Source: an uncultured Eubacterium sp.
GTDB taxonomy: Bacteria; Bacillota_A; Clostridia; Lachnospirales; Lachnospiraceae
Direction of reading: 5' to 3'
Assembly (NCBI GenBank): GCA_948759685.1
Contig: CAQBGY010000129.1
Location: 1-8,518, forward strand
Length of the DNA: 8,518 nt
Shown here: positions 5,510-8,518 of the stretch, one piece after another
How positions within the stretch are numbered: the stretch's first letter is position 1
Layout of the letters: the number at the start of each line of letters is the position of its first letter
Notes under the pieces: model-generated
What the model saw: only the letters and a program-made list of their open reading frames with translations
Database searches by the model: none
What the model was told of the DNA's origin: nothing
Position numbers and translations under genes: made by a program

Positions 5510-5918
5510 AATGCATTTCCTCCATCAGCAGCCGCAGCTTTTTTATGGCATTGTTCCTCTGGTCACAAATGGTACTTCTTCCTGTTCCATAGATTTCGCC
5601 AATCTCCCTGTCACTCAGACCAGCAAAATAATACAGTAACACAATCTGTATTTTTTTGTCCGGCAGTTCCCTTAACGCCTGTGCCAAATCACCGTCAACT
5701 ATGCCGATTTCATATCCCATAACTGAAAAATAATCAGCATGGTATATGTCAAATATTTTTTCAAGCATACCTGACTGTTTGGGTGAAAGCATCTCAATAT
5801 GCGTTTCACGCTCTGCCCTGTGTTTCTGTTCATTGTAATAATTTTTCTTTTCATACATCAAAGCTGTCCGACAGAATAGTACAAACTGCCGCACTGTCTT
5901 ATCTTCCTTATCCGTCAT
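5499..5918 (-). CDS. Small sigma-70-family regulator, Tn916 Orf7-like
   Basis: A 139-aa sigma-like protein. The C-terminal region 4 helix-turn-helix is clear at about residues 80-133: ALRELPDKKIQIVLLYYFAG, then LSDREIGEIYGTGRSTICDQRNNAIKKLR. The N-terminal part (1-60, with FVLFCRTALMYEKKNYYNE) resembles a reduced region 2. Length matches Tn916 Orf7 (about 140 aa), which controls expression of transposition genes. The start at 5918 is chosen for GGAGG 8 bases upstream and a family-like length; an upstream reading to 6014 would run back into the ilvC-side terminator. It is the first gene of the element on this side and overlaps the HTH gene by 11 bases. Promoter targets cannot be read from the sequence. 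Confidence 0.85.
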   Translation of the reverse strand: MTDKEDKTVRQFVLFCRTALMYEKKNYYNEQKHRAERETHIEMLSPKQSGMLEKIFDIYHADYFSVMGYEIGIVDGDLAQALRELPDKKIQIVLLYYFAGLSDREIGEIYGTGRSTICDQRNNAIKKLRLLMEEMHYGK

Positions 5919-6082
5919 TGTCCTGACCTCCATTTCTAAAATTAACTGCATCTGAAACGAGGGCAGGATTGGTGGAGAACGACAGTGTATCATTAAATGC
6001 AAAAAAGCGCTCATTGGTTTTCTTCCAACAAACGCTTTCCCGCCTTAACGCAGTATAAATCCACTAAATTCTGTACGCTATA
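5919..6082. other. Gap between ilvC and the sigma gene: terminator and likely element right end
   Basis: These 164 bases hold the strong terminator at 6000-6036 and the sigma-gene ribosome binding site, but no gene. The boundary between chromosome and element should be here, because ilvC is complete and chromosomal in character while the sigma gene belongs to the element. I see no obvious att core and no convincing -35/-10 pair on the minus strand. If the terminator belongs to ilvC, the junction is within 5919-5999; if not, it is within 6037-6082. Confidence 0.5.
6000..6036 (-). terminator. Strong intrinsic terminator downstream of ilvC
   Basis: On the minus strand, a 12-bp stem (6036-6025 with 6017-6006; three G-U wobbles, no mismatches) closes a 7-base loop and is followed by a run of U (6006-6001). 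It begins 47 bases after the ilvC stop, so it should end the leuB-ilvC transcript and insulate the element from read-through. Confidence 0.8.
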
Positions 6083-7177
<1,095 letters not shown>

Positions 7178-7972
7178 TTATCCCTTTATTTTCCCAACAA
7201 TCTCCTGCATCATCTGAACCATTTTGTCCTTATCTTCCTTACCTTCAACAAAACGGTTAATTACCATATCATGCAGTATGTAATCTTCCATCAGATAAAT
7301 ATGGCTCGCATCTTCTGTATAAAAAGCATCTTTATCTATTTCAGCAGAATATCCATACAGCAGTTTTTTCCCGTCTGCAGAAAGAATGAACCAGTGCATA
7401 TTTTCCGGCATATTATGTATTTTGCTGTTAAAATGCTTTTCAATTCCCTCTATAGGATTTTTAATGTCATGACTGATTCCCAAAACATTACATCCACGAT
7501 TTCTGCATTGCTCTAATTCAGGTAAAAGCAGCTCGTACATCTGACTCCACATTGAAATAATGACATACTGATCTGCTTCTTTTATAAGCTGTCTGCAATA
7601 GGCAGTTATATTTTCTTTTCCTTTTACTGTAAAAACATAAATATCCTGTTTCTTTTCCTCCGCTTCTAAATCTTGAAGATTACTTTTTACTTCCTCATAA
7701 TCACTTTCCCATTCTTTTTTTACTCTCTCCAAAAATATTTTACTTGGCACAGGTGTATAGATTTTTACGTTCTCGCTGCTTTCTTCCACCATAGCAAGTC
7801 CAAGTTTTGTAATAGATTCCAAAACATCATAAATTCTTGCTCTTGGTATACCGGACTCCTTGCTTATTTTATAGGCATTCGCCGTTCCAATCTTTAACAG
7901 GCTTGCATAAGCCTTTGATTCATAAAGATTTAGTCCGAATTTTTGTAACTTATCAAGCATTGTGTCTTTCAT
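7178..7972 (-). CDS. TrmB-family transcriptional regulator
   Basis: A 264-aa protein. Residues 6-65 form a TrmB-type winged helix-turn-helix (LDKLQKFGLNLYESKAYASL, then YKISKESGIPRARIYDVLES, LTKLGL-like wing). A helical linker follows at 75-108 (KEWESDYEEVKSNLQDLEAE). The C-terminal domain, about 115-230, resembles the phospholipase-D-like ligand-binding part of TrmB proteins (AYCRQLIKEADQYVIISMWS). There is no signal peptide or membrane segment. AGGA lies about 10 bases before the 7972 ATG; a second ATG at 7960 is possible. It sits between leuB and ilvC, 42 bases after leuB, so it is probably co-transcribed and may regulate branched-chain amino acid genes. The best-studied TrmB proteins are archaeal sugar regulators, so the ligand cannot be inferred from family alone. 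Confidence 0.85.
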   Translation of the reverse strand: MKDTMLDKLQKFGLNLYESKAYASLLKIGTANAYKISKESGIPRARIYDVLESITKLGLAMVEESSENVKIYTPVPSKIFLERVKKEWESDYEEVKSNLQDLEAEEKKQDIYVFTVKGKENITAYCRQLIKEADQYVIISMWSQMYELLLPELEQCRNRGCNVLGISHDIKNPIEGIEKHFNSKIHNMPENMHWFILSADGKKLLYGYSAEIDKDAFYTEDASHIYLMEDYILHDMVINRFVEGKEDKDKMVQMMQEIVGKIKG

Positions 7973-8014
7973 CTTATATTTTTCCTTTCATCTACACAAA
8001 TTCTTTAACAGACA

Positions 8015-8518
8015 TTAAATACGTTCTGCAATCAGTTTTCCCATATCTTCCGTACCTACCTGCTTAACAGACCTATTCAGATTTTTCTCTTTCGGCATTA
8101 TATCAACAGTGCGATAACCCTCTGCCAAAACTCGTTTAACTGCCGACTCAATCTTTCCTGCTTCTTCCTCTAAGTCAAAAGAATAACGGAGCATCATCGC
8201 TACACTTAATATTGTTGCAATCGGATTCGCCATACCCTTTCCCGCAATATCCGGCGCAGCACCTCCACTTGGCTCATATAAGCCAAATTTCGTATCATTC
8301 AGGCTTGCCGATGAGAGCATACCGATTGAACCCGTAATAGCACTCGCTTCATCTGATAAAATATCACCAAACATATTTTCAGTGAGAATAACATCAAACT
8401 GATCCGGTTTTTTTATAAGCTGCATTGCACAATTATCTACAATCATATGTTCCAATGTTACTTCTGGATAGACCTCTGCAACTTCCTCAACAATTTTTCT
8501 CCACAGCCTTGAAGAATC
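8015..8518 (-). CDS. leuB: 3-isopropylmalate dehydrogenase, 5' part outside window
   Basis: It oxidises and decarboxylates 3-isopropylmalate to 2-oxoisocaproate with NAD+, in leucine synthesis. The visible C-terminal 167 residues start within [19 protein letters not shown] and carry the family hallmarks: [12 protein letters not shown], the metal/substrate signature [20 protein letters not shown], and the NAD-binding [20 protein letters not shown]. The reading frame is open to the window edge, so the start lies further upstream; an internal TTG at 8455 is not a real start. The protein ends at ERI with TAA at 8015. Neighbours on the same strand are the TrmB-type regulator and ilvC, giving a leucine/valine synthesis cluster. 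Confidence 0.96.
   Translation of the reverse strand, partial: DSSRLWRKIVEEVAEVYPEVTLEHMIVDNCAMQLIKKPDQFDVILTENMFGDILSDEASAITGSIGMLSSASLNDTKFGLYEPSGGAAPDIAGKGMANPIATILSVAMMLRYSFDLEEEAGKIESAVKRVLAEGYRTVDIMPKEKNLNRSVKQVGTEDMGKLIAERI

Larger units (their letters stand above)
1..6040 (-). mobile_element. Integrative and mobilizable element (right part; left end outside window)
   Basis: A contiguous minus-strand block contains a large serine recombinase, a small partner protein, a helicase loader, a replisome organizer, a MobQ-type relaxase with an oriT-like region, a DUF3847-like protein and a sigma/HTH pair. This is the gene set of clostridial integrative mobilizable elements. No conjugation pore, coupling protein or cargo gene is visible, so transfer would need a helper element. 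The recombinase is cut by the window edge, so the left attachment site is not seen. The right boundary is not resolved: it must lie between the sigma gene start (5918) and the ilvC stop (6083), and the end given here is approximate. Confidence 0.8.

Noticed and set aside
5084..5722. 212-codon plus-strand reading frame across the DUF3847-like, HTH and sigma genes
   Set aside because: It is antisense to three genes with good ribosome binding sites and recognisable domains, and its own product has no family-like motif.
5919..6014. Longer N-terminus for the sigma-like gene (start at 6014)
   Set aside because: It begins inside the terminator stem, and the 5918 start has an ideal GGAGG and gives the usual family length.

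Overview
The window reads as a low-to-mid GC Bacillota genome, most likely a gut-type Clostridia or Lachnospiraceae member. The basis is GGAGG-type ribosome binding sites, A/T-rich codons in the biosynthetic genes, and protein families typical of clostridial integrative elements. Every gene I can support lies on the minus strand, so transcription runs from position 8518 towards position 1.

Region A (about 6083-8518) is ordinary chromosome for branched-chain amino acid synthesis: the 3' part of leuB, a TrmB-family regulator, and a complete ilvC. A strong intrinsic terminator hairpin (6000-6036) lies 47 bp behind ilvC.

Region B (about 1-6040) is a compact mobilizable element. In transcription order it holds a small sigma-70-like factor and an overlapping helix-turn-helix protein (a Tn916 Orf7/Orf8-type pair), a terminator-like hairpin, a DUF3847-like coiled-coil protein, a 256-bp hairpin-rich intergenic region, a MobA/MobL (MobQ) relaxase, a phage-type replisome organizer (Rep), a DnaC/IstB-like helicase loader, a 90-aa small protein and a large serine recombinase that runs off the left edge. 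Most neighbours overlap or nearly abut, so mobilization, replication and integration look like one operon. No type IV secretion genes are seen, which suggests an integrative and mobilizable element that borrows a conjugation pore. Its right end should lie just behind ilvC; its left end is outside the window.

The most informative non-coding signal is the oriT candidate. The minus strand carries TAAGTGCGCCCT (4650 to 4639), which as I recall it is the IncQ/RSF1010-type nic sequence, directly 3' of a short hairpin and just upstream of a MobQ-family relaxase. A perfect 13-bp inverted repeat brackets the whole region and contains the likely relaxase Shine-Dalgarno. A second candidate is an origin inside rep: two 18-bp near-identical direct repeats 21 bp apart next to a 10-bp dyad.

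Inferred working model: the sigma/HTH pair controls the element, the recombinase with its small partner excises it, Rep and the loader replicate the circle from an origin within rep, and the relaxase nicks oriT for transfer by a helper system.
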